DNA from: Gemmatimonadota bacterium
GTDB lineage: Bacteria; Latescibacterota; UBA2968
Assembly: GCA_009838845.1 (NCBI GenBank)
Contig: VXRD01000124.1
Coordinates: 1 to 64,000 of the forward strand
Reading direction: 5' to 3'
DNA: 64,000 nucleotides
The position numbers and the translations under genes are program-made. Each line of letters opens with the position of its first letter. The stretch's first letter is position 1. Below, piece after piece: positions 25,830 through 35,827 of this stretch. The notes under the pieces are model-generated. The model had not been told where the DNA came from, ran no database searches, and saw only the letters and a program-made list of their open reading frames with translations.

Positions 25830-25863
25830 GTCATCGCGGCATGGTTTTGAGCCGCGATCCAGA
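25830..25863. repeat. REP-like palindromic repeat, copy 1
   Basis: TCGCGGC (25834-25840) and GCCGCGA (25851-25857) form a 7-bp stem inside GTCAT...TCCAGA flanks. A second copy at 48201-48233 has the same flanks and a compensated stem change. A T-run follows here (from 25864), so this copy may also act as a terminator. Confidence 0.75.
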
Positions 25864-25883
25864 TTTTTTTTAGATATGGGCAA

Positions 25884-26318
25884 CTATGCCGCTCTGTCTT
25901 CTATGACCAGGCTGCGCCCAACGGTTCGGAGTGCTTTCATGATCTGACTGATATGGGAGAAACAGTCCGGATCGAGCAATTTGCGGATGGCGGAATCGCT
26001 CAGGTTTAGACGAACGGCGAGCGCGTCCCCAGTGATTCCCTGCTCGCGCATGGCCGTATAGAGAGCCAACTTGGCGGCGGCAATAGGCGGGAGTGCGACG
26101 AGTTCTTGATCGTCGGCAACAGGGCTTGGCGTTGGGATTTTCCGTTGCTGTTGGACGTACACAGCGAGCATGGCAACGAGAGCATCTTCGGCTAAGAAAA
26201 GAGATTCTTCCCTGGTTTGCGCCCCTGTTATGGCTCCCGGTACGTCGGGGAAGGTCACGACGAATCCCTCACCTTCTTCGTGATCGGGAATCAGATTGCA
26301 TGGATAGGCATATTGCAT
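25884..26318 (-). CDS. HicB-like antitoxin
   Basis: A 144-residue protein with the HicB fold at the N-terminus (YPCNLIPDHEEGEGFVVTFP then DVPGAITGAQTREESLFLAEDAL) and a C-terminal helix-turn-helix (GITGDALAVRLNLSDSAIRK) for operator binding. HicB partners normally neutralise the mRNA interferase HicA, encoded next to it. No HicA-sized gene is visible in the 102 bp downstream or upstream. Its start overlaps by 28 nt the end of a second antitoxin-like gene, so it seems an orphan now coupled to another antitoxin. Confidence 0.8.
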   Translation of the reverse strand: MQYAYPCNLIPDHEEGEGFVVTFPDVPGAITGAQTREESLFLAEDALVAMLAVYVQQQRKIPTPSPVADDQELVALPPIAAAKLALYTAMREQGITGDALAVRLNLSDSAIRKLLDPDCFSHISQIMKALRTVGRSLVIEDRAA

Positions 26319-26548
26319 GAATCAGAACTCCTTCCAGTCATGGTTGCCAAAACGCCTTTCGAATCGGGGTGGGGCGCGAATCGGTCGTGTATAGCGCGTG
26401 CTAAATTGATGGGAGGCGTGTGCTCCATAAGCGCAGCACGTAAAATTATCCGCGCTTCCTCTTCCATTGAGTGGCCATGCTCAGCCGCCTGGATGCGCAG
26501 ACGCTGCTTAATGTCGTCGCTAAGATTACGTATTGTCATGCTGGCCAT
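26291..26548 (-). CDS. FitA/Arc-type ribbon-helix-helix antitoxin-like protein
   Basis: An 85-residue protein with the pattern MASMTIRNLSDDIKQRLRIQ then AAEHGHSMEEEARIILR, diagnostic of FitA-like ribbon-helix-helix antitoxins that pair with PIN-domain (VapC/FitB) toxins. ATG 26548 has GGAGG 8 nt upstream. No PIN toxin follows; instead the gene runs into a HicB-like gene (28-nt overlap). The C-terminal tail (SSDSCNMPIHAI) is read through the HicB start region and may have been altered when the toxin was lost. Confidence 0.78.
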   Translation of the reverse strand: MASMTIRNLSDDIKQRLRIQAAEHGHSMEEEARIILRAALMEHTPPINLARAIHDRFAPHPDSKGVLATMTGRSSDSCNMPIHAI

Positions 26549-26647
26549 CTTCTTTACCTCCAATTTGAAGTCACACATCGCGTATAAAGTGTACCATTAA
26601 GACGCCAAATCATCAAGGAAAATTCTGAATAAACAGATTTTGGTGTG

Positions 26648-29600
26648 CTACTCGCGTTCTGGCTCGAACACCAGTTCCGGCACCACAACCTCCCAGGCAT
26701 CGCATTTCGCGTGGTCGCGGTATTGCGATTCCGATGCTTCGCGACTCCAATCCACGACAGCGAAGACTGTGGCAGACTTGCACCGCATGCCCGATGGGGG
26801 TTCAAACGCCTGGGCAAGACGCCCCACCACCATTCCCGACTGGTTCAGCAATTCCCAGGAGCCAGTTTTGGCAATCCGCGTCTCTATTGGATCACCGGGC
26901 GACAGAGAGGCTATCGCACGATGCACCGGATGGTTGGTGTAGTAACGCCCTGCGAATCCCAGATTGACCTCGCGCAGACTGGGTCGTCGATATTGACGTG
27001 CGAGTTCCAGGATTTCCGGCTGCGAGTCACCGGATGTGCGGTGCAGAACCGAGCCATTGTTCGGAAAGGTATATGGCAACGAGTGCAAGCGTCCGTACAC
27101 TGGAGGTTCAGATTCCATTACGAAATCCGGTCGTGTACCTCCTGCCGGGCGCGATCCTTGAAAACGCACGAGCGCGAGAGTCTGCCGGGCGCGCGTCATA
27201 GCCACGTAGTAGAGCCTGCGCGATGCATCCGGGTCTTCGCTTCTGTCGATTTTGTTCCAGCCTCCATCGAGTACCGCTATGTGATCAAATTCCAATCCCT
27301 TGGCGCGGTGTGCGGTCAATAGCAAGAGCCCGCGCTGGCGGCGGCGTATATCTCGCCCCCATTCGGCCAGCCACTCGATGAAGTGGTCCACCGGTACTTC
27401 TGCGCCGCCAGTTTCCAGGGTGTGCTCGTCCAGGGCTTGCCGCAGTAGCTCAATCCAGGGTCCTGAGGGGTGTGCATCTACCCAATTGTTCAGATCCGCG
27501 CTATCTACCAGACGGGTATCTCGTCCACGTAGCCATTCAACAAATTCCCGAGTTTCCCGCAGGTGCCAGAAGCTCGGAATTTCTTCGTTTCCCATCTGCA
27601 CCGGGATATGGTGGGTTTCGCAGAATGCACGTACCGGATCCAGATATTTCCACTCGCGTGCGATCACTGCACATGTGGACCAATCCCAATTCGGAGAGAG
27701 TGCTGCGAGACGCTGCAACTCTGCCATAGCGACCTGCGCTTGCGAGATCGGATCGCGCCAGGTAGATAGAATCTGGACTCGACCGCGAGAGATCGGATCC
27801 AGCGCATCCCAGTCGCCACCGGGCGGATTCTTCGCACGCGCCCGGTCAATGCGGATGGGATGTCCGGTCTTCATCCGTTGGCGCGCCGGGTTGATCAGCG
27901 CGTTGGCCGTTGCGATGATGTGGTCAGTGGATCGGTAGTTGTCGATCAGGTAGGTGGGCTTTGGCCCGTAATCCGCTTCGAAACGACGGATGAACTCCAC
28001 TGAAGCACCGTTGAAGGCATAGATGTTCTGGTCGTCGTCGCCTACTGCGAAGAGGGTGAGCTTGCGGTCTTCATCTTTCAGGGTTCGTCCGGCCAGGGCA
28101 GATATCAACTCGTATTGATCCGCGCCAATGTCCTGGTATTCATCTACCAGAATCCAGCGGAAACCCGCGAGGAGCCGTTCCCGCTGATCATCCGCTTCCT
28201 CCGGCTCTAGCCCCTCGCCGCGCAGCAGTGCCGTTGCCTGGCGCAAAACTTCGCGAAATGCATCGTCGTCGAGTAGCCGGCGTTCTCGCTCTTGAAAGCT
28301 GACACCTACCAGTCGCATGGCCAGCGCGTGACAAGTGAGCACAGTTACTCCGCGGGCGTCGTCGCCGATCAAATCTATGAGGCGTCGCCGGATCTCGACT
28401 GCCGCGTGTCGATTATAGGCCAGCGCCAGAATACCGCGGGGATTTTCGCGCCTTGCGCGTATGAGGTAGGCGATGCGGTGAACCAGCACTCGCGTCTTAC
28501 CCGAGCCGGGACCGGCGAGCACCAGCACGTTCGTCTGCTCCCGATCATCCGCAACGATGCGCTGCTGAATGGGATTTTTCAGACTTTCGACGATGGCTCT
28601 CCACGATTCGGGCGTGGTCTCCCTTGCTATTTCCTTATCCCGATCTGGTAGCCAGCGGCGAAGGAAATCCTCCTGCTTCAAACTGAAGTAGTCAATAGCC
28701 AGACGCAGAGCGTCGGCCATGTTGTCGAGGCCCCGCTGCGCGAATTCCACCATTACATGGATCTGTAACACCTGCCCTTTGTAGTGGAAATCGAGTGGTG
28801 CAAAGTCGGCGGTGGCAAAGCCGCGCCTTTCCTCCTCCAGCCGGATGGTCATGGCCGGACGAAATACCGCAAGGCCCTTGTTGAGACGAATGATTTCCTG
28901 CTCGTGCAGCCACAGGAGCGCGCGATCCAGCAACTTCTCAGGATTCCTGCTTTCTATAAACAGGTCGGACGTGATCGCTTCCAATAGTTTGCCAAGGGTG
29001 GTCTCCGCCAGTAGATCCAGGCCTCGACTCCCGGGTGGCAGACAGGCGAGTAAGTGATCTAGCAGGCGCTTTGCCCCTTCGCGCCGACGCGACGCGAGTT
29101 CCTCCAAATCCGACCATTCGCGTCGCAACATTACCTGCACTGTCTCTGCGTCTCGTCGTCGTACCCCGAGGCTGCCAGCGTCGCCCTCTTCGCCGCGTCC
29201 GTCGTTGGCGATACTGCGGAGAATGCGCCATAGTCGTTCCGGCAGGGGATCGGTCACTCCCTCATCCCTCAGAGTTTGCGCGGCGACGCGCAAATGCAGG
29301 ATTGAGGTGTCTCCCTTGCCCATATCCGGTGCGACTTCGCGCATCTGCGAGATCAGGGCGGTCTCCAACTCCGCCGCCTCATCAAAGCGCTTGAGCGAGT
29401 TGCGCACCACTCCCGCATGGACAAAGGCGGTCAGCACTGTATCGTTGCTGGCGATGCCCAGCCGCTCCAGATTGTATAGGGCACTGCGTACGCCTTCGGC
29501 ACTCAGGCCGGATACGCCCATCAGTTCGTCAGTGGAGATGCCTTCATCGGGGTCGGCATCGATTAGCGTTTCGGCGATTCTGAGTAGTCGTCTCCGGTGG

Positions 29601-31825
29601 TTGTCGGTCATGGACGCCTTCGCCAACCGGTTGCGTGCTTCCTCTACCGAATCCACCCGGAGAGATGAAGGAAATACCTGCACCCGGTTCTCATCTCTGG
29701 TCAATAGTATCGCCTCCTCAAGCCAGGATATGGCGGTTCGCACGCGGGTATCGTCGGTGGTTGAGTCTCGTTCGAATACCTTTTCGTCGTCCTCGCTGAG
29801 GATTTCGCCTGCTGTGGCCACGACCTCGCCGTCCAGACGTTTTTTTCGATCCAGGTTGCGCAGCGCTCTCAGGACGCCGTGAATCTCCCGCCGGGTGAGC
29901 CGCGAACGCGCCGACAAGCCGAACTGTCTCTCCACATCGTCCGTCGTATAGAGAAGTACGCAGCGCGCCATCTGCCGATCTCGTCCGGCGCGGCCTGCCT
30001 CCTGCAGGTAGTTCTCCAGCGACCCGGGAATATCGGCGTGGATTACCAGACGCACATCCGGTTTGTCGATGCCCATGCCAAAGGCATTGGTAGCCGCGAT
30101 CACGCGTAGCTCGCCGCTGATGAAGCACTGCTGCACATTCTTCTTGGTCTCGGGCTGTAGCCCCGCGTGAAAGTAGTCTGCCGCGATCTCTTTGTCCTGC
30201 AGGAATTCCGCTACCTCTTCGGTCTGTCGGCGTGTAGCACAATAGACGATGGCTCCTCCGGGCAGGTCCGGTGGCAAGTCAGTCATTAGAATCTGGTGGA
30301 TGTGCGAGAACTTCTCTCCCCCGGTTGTTGGCACCACTATGAACTCCAGATTGGTGCGATGAGAACCGCCATCGAAAACCTTCAGTCTTATACCGAGTTC
30401 GTCCTGAAAATATTGCTTGATGTCCGCTACCACATCGGGCTTGGCGGTTGCGGTCAGGCATAGCACTGGTGGGATCGGATCCTGTCCCGCCTTTTTGCGG
30501 ATGACGCGTCCTATGTAGCGATAATCGGGCCGAAAGGTGTGTCCCCACTTTGAGAGGCAGTGGGCTTCGTCCAGCACCCAGGCACCGATTTCGCGTTGAT
30601 CCAGTACCCTGTGCAGAGATTGATTGCGGAGTTGCTCCGGTGAGATGATGAGGATGCCTGCGTCCCCGAGTCGAACCCGGTCCAACGCATCGGCTCGCTC
30701 GGGCATGGACAGCAACCCATTGATAGCCACACAGGAGCCGATTCCGTGTGCCTCCAGCCCCGCCACCTGATCCGCCATGAGCGCGACCAAAGGCGAAATT
30801 ACCACCGTGAGAGCACCGGTCTTGTCATAGCGGGATAAAGCTGGGATCTGGTAGCAGAGCGATTTGCCGGTGCCGGTAGGCAGAATGCCTAGAGCGTGCT
30901 CCTCAGCCATTGCTGTCTCGACGATGGTCTGCTGCATGGGCTGGCCGTCTTGATCCACCGGTTCTGGACGAAAATCGTCAAATCCAAACCAGCGTTTAAG
31001 CTCTTTGCGTGGATTGTGTCTCTCCCCACACCAGTCGCAGTCCGACTCGCCACAGGGCATATCGCGTAGTTGGCGAACCAGCTTACTGGCTTCTGGAAAC
31101 TGATGTCGTACCCACGGAGGCATCACAGAATTACCGCCGGAAACTGATAGCCAGGCCAGCGCGTAAGCCAGTGGCCAGCCGCTTTGAGCGACATTCTCGA
31201 GAATGTCCTGACCGCGATTCTGGCAGGCGATGCCCGCAAGTCGCTCGCGGATCGCCGCGTTGGCTGCTGCTTCGGTTGACAGGGGCGAGTACCTTATGGC
31301 AGCGAATACGGCGTCGAACCCCGCGCTGTCAGGTCCTGTTCCGGTCAACCAATGCCACGCAGCGAGTAAGCTAAAAGGTGCATCGCGCAAGGCGGTTTGT
31401 TGACTGTCGAAGACTTCCAGCGCGAGGCAGGCGTCGAGTTCCGGGTCGTTTAATCGCCCGCGTTTGAGCTGTCCATCCTGATAGTGTTTGACGAGGTGGT
31501 GATAGGGATTACGGGGAAAGGCGAGGGGGTTGAGCCACAATGTATCTACCGGCGGTAGCTCCAATATCCGTAGATCGGACTTCGCGGCTTTCAGATGTGG
31601 TAGATCGAAAGTGATCAGGTTGTGGCCGAGCAGGAAGTCCACGCCATCAGCGAAGTCGTCGAGTTTCGCCAACGCCATTGCCAGGTCGCCGCCGTGGAAG
31701 ACCAACGGTTGATCAACGTCCGTACGCACTGCGGCAAATGCGCGAATGCGGTGATCTTGCTTGCCGACTTCAAGGTCCAGAGAGAGAAAGTGGGGAGATT
31801 GACTTGGGACCATAGCGATGTTCAC
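26648..31825 (-). CDS. exonuclease-RecQ-UvrD fusion helicase
   Basis: A 1725-residue DNA-processing protein with three catalytic parts. (1) Residues 10-140: a DEDD-type exonuclease domain (LSLDLEVG, GHNLITFDLPHL, NDPELDACLA). (2) Residues 290-650: a RecQ-type SF2 helicase (LPTGTGKSLCYQ, VLDEAHCLSKWG, QEAGRAGRD), preceded by a likely zinc site CGESDCDWCGERH. (3) From 1085: a UvrD/PcrA-type SF1 helicase (LAGPGSGKTRVLVHR, VDEYQDIGADQY, GDDDQNIYAF, LLTAHRAKGLEFDH). It could resect, unwind and clear DNA in one polypeptide. Its role in repair or defence is not shown by the context. Confidence 0.9.
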   Translation of the reverse strand: MNIAMVPSQSPHFLSLDLEVGKQDHRIRAFAAVRTDVDQPLVFHGGDLAMALAKLDDFADGVDFLLGHNLITFDLPHLKAAKSDLRILELPPVDTLWLNPLAFPRNPYHHLVKHYQDGQLKRGRLNDPELDACLALEVFDSQQTALRDAPFSLLAAWHWLTGTGPDSAGFDAVFAAIRYSPLSTEAAANAAIRERLAGIACQNRGQDILENVAQSGWPLAYALAWLSVSGGNSVMPPWVRHQFPEASKLVRQLRDMPCGESDCDWCGERHNPRKELKRWFGFDDFRPEPVDQDGQPMQQTIVETAMAEEHALGILPTGTGKSLCYQIPALSRYDKTGALTVVISPLVALMADQVAGLEAHGIGSCVAINGLLSMPERADALDRVRLGDAGILIISPEQLRNQSLHRVLDQREIGAWVLDEAHCLSKWGHTFRPDYRYIGRVIRKKAGQDPIPPVLCLTATAKPDVVADIKQYFQDELGIRLKVFDGGSHRTNLEFIVVPTTGGEKFSHIHQILMTDLPPDLPGGAIVYCATRRQTEEVAEFLQDKEIAADYFHAGLQPETKKNVQQCFISGELRVIAATNAFGMGIDKPDVRLVIHADIPGSLENYLQEAGRAGRDRQMARCVLLYTTDDVERQFGLSARSRLTRREIHGVLRALRNLDRKKRLDGEVVATAGEILSEDDEKVFERDSTTDDTRVRTAISWLEEAILLTRDENRVQVFPSSLRVDSVEEARNRLAKASMTDNHRRRLLRIAETLIDADPDEGISTDELMGVSGLSAEGVRSALYNLERLGIASNDTVLTAFVHAGVVRNSLKRFDEAAELETALISQMREVAPDMGKGDTSILHLRVAAQTLRDEGVTDPLPERLWRILRSIANDGRGEEGDAGSLGVRRRDAETVQVMLRREWSDLEELASRRREGAKRLLDHLLACLPPGSRGLDLLAETTLGKLLEAITSDLFIESRNPEKLLDRALLWLHEQEIIRLNKGLAVFRPAMTIRLEEERRGFATADFAPLDFHYKGQVLQIHVMVEFAQRGLDNMADALRLAIDYFSLKQEDFLRRWLPDRDKEIARETTPESWRAIVESLKNPIQQRIVADDREQTNVLVLAGPGSGKTRVLVHRIAYLIRARRENPRGILALAYNRHAAVEIRRRLIDLIGDDARGVTVLTCHALAMRLVGVSFQERERRLLDDDAFREVLRQATALLRGEGLEPEEADDQRERLLAGFRWILVDEYQDIGADQYELISALAGRTLKDEDRKLTLFAVGDDDQNIYAFNGASVEFIRRFEADYGPKPTYLIDNYRSTDHIIATANALINPARQRMKTGHPIRIDRARAKNPPGGDWDALDPISRGRVQILSTWRDPISQAQVAMAELQRLAALSPNWDWSTCAVIAREWKYLDPVRAFCETHHIPVQMGNEEIPSFWHLRETREFVEWLRGRDTRLVDSADLNNWVDAHPSGPWIELLRQALDEHTLETGGAEVPVDHFIEWLAEWGRDIRRRQRGLLLLTAHRAKGLEFDHIAVLDGGWNKIDRSEDPDASRRLYYVAMTRARQTLALVRFQGSRPAGGTRPDFVMESEPPVYGRLHSLPYTFPNNGSVLHRTSGDSQPEILELARQYRRPSLREVNLGFAGRYYTNHPVHRAIASLSPGDPIETRIAKTGSWELLNQSGMVVGRLAQAFEPPSGMRCKSATVFAVVDWSREASESQYRDHAKCDAWEVVVPELVFEPERE

Positions 31826-31863
31826 ATTATTGAAAGACCAATAAGTGGCTCAAAAATGCGACT

Positions 31864-32982
31864 TCATTTCTGCGTTGCCATGACGCATTCTGCCAGCTTG
31901 GGAATACCTTCTCGGATTTGTGCGAGGGATGCGTAGCCAAATGCGAGGCGCAGGTAGGGCACGTCGTCGTGGTGTACGTGAAATGCTTTGCCGGTGGCGT
32001 AGTCGATTCCGCGGGATTCGGCTATTTGTTCGCATTCGATCACATCGGTGGCATCGGGCAATTTGACCCAGATAAATAATCCGCCTTTGGGACGGCTGAA
32101 CCATTCAAAAGCGTCGGGAGATTGTCCCAGCATTTCAAACATCAAGTCGCGCTTTTCTTTTACGATTGCGTTGATGTTATTGACATGGGTCCACAGGTGC
32201 TCGCGAAAGTATTCGTACACAATGGCTGCGGCGAGCGAACTCGTGCCGCCGTCTCGACGAATTTGCAAAATTTTGCCCAGGAGGGGTTGTTTGGTGAAAA
32301 AGCACCCCAGGCGCACACCTGGCCCCAGAATTTTGGAGAGGGATTCAATATGTACTACGGGCACTTCCGCTGGGAGGGTATAGAGGGAAGGTACGTAATA
32401 ATCGTCTTCATACACCGTGTCGGCATAGCAGTGGTCTTCGACGACGGGGATCTCGTACTGTGCGGCAATTTGCAACAGTTCTTTTCGCCGTTCGAGGGGC
32501 ATGATCGCACCCGTGGGATTTTGGAATGTTGCGAGTACATAAATGAATTTGGGCAGTTTCCCGTTACCGGCTCGTTTTTTTAATTCGTCGGATAGTGCGT
32601 CCATCCGCATGCCGTGTTCATCCACGGGAATGCTCACCAATTCTGCGCCTTCTTTGTTATATGCGCCAATTGTACCGGAGTAACAAAATTCCTCCATGAC
32701 GACGCCATCGCCAGGCTGATCGATAAACATCTGCGCCATCAGGGTCACGGGCTGCATTGAGCCATTGGTCAATGCGATTTCTTCAACGGGAGGGGCGATC
32801 CCTTCGCGTCGCAACAGGCGATCAGCCAGGACCTGTCGCATCGGTTGATATCCCAATGTGCCGGGATAAAGTGCCAGTTCATTGCCCATTTCGGGCAAGA
32901 TACGCATGGCGGCTTCGGCCAATTCCCGCTTGGGAAATGATGCCGGATCGGGACGTCCGCTGCCAAAAGGATATCGCTCCAT
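31864..32982 (-). CDS. PLP-dependent aminotransferase (class I/II)
   Basis: A 372-residue fold-type I aminotransferase of the 2-aminoadipate/MocR-like group. It shows LALYPGTLGYQPMRQVLADR near the start, FQNPTGAIMP, the VEDHCYAD segment with the PLP-ring Asp, and the Schiff-base Lys in HIESLSKILGPGVRLG. No GntR domain is fused, so this is a stand-alone enzyme. Amino donor and acceptor cannot be inferred. ATG 32982 has GGAGATAA upstream. Same strand and order as the following gamma-glutamyltransferase. Confidence 0.88.
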   Translation of the reverse strand: MERYPFGSGRPDPASFPKRELAEAAMRILPEMGNELALYPGTLGYQPMRQVLADRLLRREGIAPPVEEIALTNGSMQPVTLMAQMFIDQPGDGVVMEEFCYSGTIGAYNKEGAELVSIPVDEHGMRMDALSDELKKRAGNGKLPKFIYVLATFQNPTGAIMPLERRKELLQIAAQYEIPVVEDHCYADTVYEDDYYVPSLYTLPAEVPVVHIESLSKILGPGVRLGCFFTKQPLLGKILQIRRDGGTSSLAAAIVYEYFREHLWTHVNNINAIVKEKRDLMFEMLGQSPDAFEWFSRPKGGLFIWVKLPDATDVIECEQIAESRGIDYATGKAFHVHHDDVPYLRLAFGYASLAQIREGIPKLAECVMATQK

Positions 32983-33056
32983 GTGATTTATCTCCAGTTA
33001 AAAAGGTGAGACGTAAGACGTGAGGGTAGGTGGCGGTTTGAAACCGCCACCTACAT

Positions 33057-34643
33057 TTAATAGCCTTTTTCTCGCGCCTTCATGCGCGGATCGTACATGG
33101 CCAGCAATCCGTCTTCCACAATCTCAATCATCCGAACACGGGCGGCTGCCGCGCCCTTTTTGTTTATTTTGTATCCGACTGAACTCAGATAATCTGGCGC
33201 GGCTTCGCCGAACTCTTCTTCTATGCTTACCCATTCATTGCCCTCTGAATGTACTCGAGGGGCTGCGATGGACCATTCGGGATCTTCGTCGAGTACGAGC
33301 CTTCGCGCCAAAACCTGAAAGACAGACGATGGGATCCGCGTTCCGCCAGACGCGCCCACAGTCAGGACGGGTTCACCATCTTGCAACACAATGGTTGGTG
33401 CCATGTTCATGATGGGTGCTCTGCCGGGGGCAATTGAGTTTTTTAAGCCCGAGCCGGGGTCAAACCGCGACATGCCCGCATTCATCAACAAGCCCATGCG
33501 GGGAATTGTTACAAGAGAGCCATAGCCCGGTCCGTGCGTGAGGGTCAGGGCGACCATGTTGCTTTGCGCGTCTATTGTGCAAATATGCGTCGTGCCGCCC
33601 GTATAAAATGGCCGCAACAGCGATTGTCCGCGTTTTCCTTCGGCAATATATGTGGCAATTTCTTTGGCATTTGCACCGAGATTGATATCCGACATCAGCA
33701 TGTCTGTATCTACATGTATTTGCTTTGGATCGCCAAAATGCCGGTATCGGTCCATCCAGGCTGCGCGAATGATTTCGACCATGCCATGGGCCAACCGGGC
33801 GGAATCTCGTGCGTAGAGGTCTAATTCGGCTTCGTCGGCAATGGCACACATTTGCGCCAGGCTCAATCCAGCACTGCAAAGGGGCGAGCTGTACATATCG
33901 TATTCCATGCAAGCCGTTTGTACTGGTTCAACGACTTGAGCTTCGTAATTTGCCAGATCATCTCGCGATAAGATCCCACCGTTATCCCGAATGTGTTTGA
34001 CAATACGCTCTGCGATGCGTCCCTCATAAAATTCGCGTACGCCTTTGTCTGCAACTTGACTGAGCATTCTGCCCAAATAGGGGTTTTGTGCACGGTCGCC
34101 GCTTTTGGGCACTTCGCCGCTGATCATCAATAAGCGGGTTGTTTCTGGGAACTCGCGAATGCGCGCTTCGCTTTGGGCAACGCCTGTAGCGTAGTTTGCC
34201 GATACCCGAAATCCGCGTTCACATGCGCGAATAGCAGGTGCGAGTACTTCAGATAGTGGCATTTTGCCAAATTTTTCCAGGGCCAGAGCAAGACCTGCCA
34301 GTACGCCGGGTACGGAGATGGCTTTATAACCGGTTGAATTGGCATAACCGCTGACAGCAGAACCAAATCGCCCGTCGGAGCGCGTTACGCGAAACATCCG
34401 GTCATGGGCCTCTTTGGGTGCGACTGTGTTAAAGTCAATGCAGACGACTTCGCCGCCAATATAGGCGGTCATCGCGCCGCCATAACCGCCAATGCCGCAC
34501 GATTTAGGTGCCAAAACACAGGCGAGGAATGCCGCTGTAACAGCGGCATCGACTGCGTTCCCACCCTTTCTCAATATGCTTACAGCCGCAGAATCAGATT
34601 CGGGTTGTCCAACTACTGCGCCGTATTCAAACGTTGCTGCCAC
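33057..34643 (-). CDS. gamma-glutamyltransferase family hydrolase
   Basis: A 528-residue Ntn hydrolase of the gamma-glutamyltranspeptidase family, which matures by self-cleavage before a nucleophilic Thr. The N-terminal KGGNAVDAAVTAAF and the GIGGYGGAM block are typical. The cleavage site is GGTTHICTIDAQSN near residue 340, with the Thr present. GASGGTRIPSSVFQVL lies in the small subunit. I chose GTG 34643, which has GGGGG upstream; the frame runs on into the preceding gene. No signal peptide is visible, unlike many periplasmic GGTs. It may act on glutathione, cephalosporin-like or other gamma-glutamyl amides. Confidence 0.9.
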   Translation of the reverse strand: MAATFEYGAVVGQPESDSAAVSILRKGGNAVDAAVTAAFLACVLAPKSCGIGGYGGAMTAYIGGEVVCIDFNTVAPKEAHDRMFRVTRSDGRFGSAVSGYANSTGYKAISVPGVLAGLALALEKFGKMPLSEVLAPAIRACERGFRVSANYATGVAQSEARIREFPETTRLLMISGEVPKSGDRAQNPYLGRMLSQVADKGVREFYEGRIAERIVKHIRDNGGILSRDDLANYEAQVVEPVQTACMEYDMYSSPLCSAGLSLAQMCAIADEAELDLYARDSARLAHGMVEIIRAAWMDRYRHFGDPKQIHVDTDMLMSDINLGANAKEIATYIAEGKRGQSLLRPFYTGGTTHICTIDAQSNMVALTLTHGPGYGSLVTIPRMGLLMNAGMSRFDPGSGLKNSIAPGRAPIMNMAPTIVLQDGEPVLTVGASGGTRIPSSVFQVLARRLVLDEDPEWSIAAPRVHSEGNEWVSIEEEFGEAAPDYLSSVGYKINKKGAAAARVRMIEIVEDGLLAMYDPRMKAREKGY

Positions 34644-34686
34644 AGGTAAAAACCCCCTTTTGTGTTTGTCAAAGTTGTCCCGCTGG

Positions 34687-35730
34687 TCAGGTTCGCAGCG
34701 AATTGTAATCGATAACCACTTTAATGGCCCCATCGAGGCGATCGGTGAACAGCTCATATCCGTGCTGAATCTCTTCAAAGGGCAATACATGAGTTACCAG
34801 AGGTGCCATGTCAACACGTCCTTGTGCGATCAGGTCGCGGGCAAGAGAAAAATTGGGCACCACATTGGGACCAACTGTGGAGATCAGGTTGAGATTTAAT
34901 CTGAAAAATTCGGGATATGCAAATGGGTAATACGCATCGTCGGGTACGCCAAAGCACAGCAGTGTGCCCATGTGGCGCACGAGTTTCATGCACGAGTTGA
35001 GTGTTTTTGTCTGATGGCCGACTGCTTCGACTACCAGATCCGCCATTTTGCCGTTTGTGATCTCGCGGATGGCTTCCACAGGGTCGTCTTTATCGACGTT
35101 GACCGTATGGGTTGCGTGCATTTTTTTTGCGGTGTGTAAGCGGTAATCCAATTTGTCGAGTCCAATTACGGTTCGCGCGCCCAAATTTGCCAGCATGCGC
35201 GTGAACATCAATCCCATAGGACCTTGTCCGACTATTGCCACGTCACTGTCGACGATGTTGCCGAGTTTTTGGCACGCCCATACGACTGTGCCCAGGGGCT
35301 GTGTCATCAGAATTTGTTCGTCGGGTACAGCCCCTTTGGGCAGTGGAATGGTTCGGCTGTCGGGAGCGCAAATATATTCGCACAGTCCCTTTTGTGCGTC
35401 GGGTAGTGCAAGGACAAAATCGCCGGTTTGAAATTGGTCAGATGTCGATTCAACGACTGTGCCCAGGCATTCGTGAATCGAGAGGCCAACGCGCAGGGGA
35501 TACGGGTCTCCGTTGACGTAATCGACAAATGGTGCGCGTTTTGCTTTGCGCGGATTGAGTCGCGCTCTTTCTGCCAGTTCGTTGTGGTCGTAATCCCATA
35601 ATGGCACGTCTGAACCGCAAAGACACGCCCGTTCGAGTTGGATTTTTACTTGCCCAGCACCCATGAGTTGTGGTTCGTCTGTTTCGACGACCACAATGCG
35701 TCTGGGTGCGACGATTTGTGCTGCTTTCAC
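34687..35730 (-). CDS. zinc-type medium-chain alcohol dehydrogenase
   Basis: A 347-residue MDR-family dehydrogenase. CLCGSDVPLWDYD holds the catalytic zinc Cys and the Asp/Trp segment. SIHECLGTVVE replaces the common GHE box, and the NAD(P) site is VAIVGQGPMGLMF near residue 175. The four structural-zinc cysteines are not obvious. The start is GTG 35730 after GGGAGATGTAA. Substrate unknown (sugar alcohol or secondary alcohol class). Located 43 nt upstream of the GGT gene on the same strand. Confidence 0.9.
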   Translation of the reverse strand: MKAAQIVAPRRIVVVETDEPQLMGAGQVKIQLERACLCGSDVPLWDYDHNELAERARLNPRKAKRAPFVDYVNGDPYPLRVGLSIHECLGTVVESTSDQFQTGDFVLALPDAQKGLCEYICAPDSRTIPLPKGAVPDEQILMTQPLGTVVWACQKLGNIVDSDVAIVGQGPMGLMFTRMLANLGARTVIGLDKLDYRLHTAKKMHATHTVNVDKDDPVEAIREITNGKMADLVVEAVGHQTKTLNSCMKLVRHMGTLLCFGVPDDAYYPFAYPEFFRLNLNLISTVGPNVVPNFSLARDLIAQGRVDMAPLVTHVLPFEEIQHGYELFTDRLDGAIKVVIDYNSLRT

Positions 35731-35827
35731 TTACATCTCCCGGTTTAAATTTCCCCACTGTTTTTTAGAACGCGTAATATAGCTTGTCACAATCGAAAAG
35801 TCAATCTGCCATTGGACATATGTTTAT

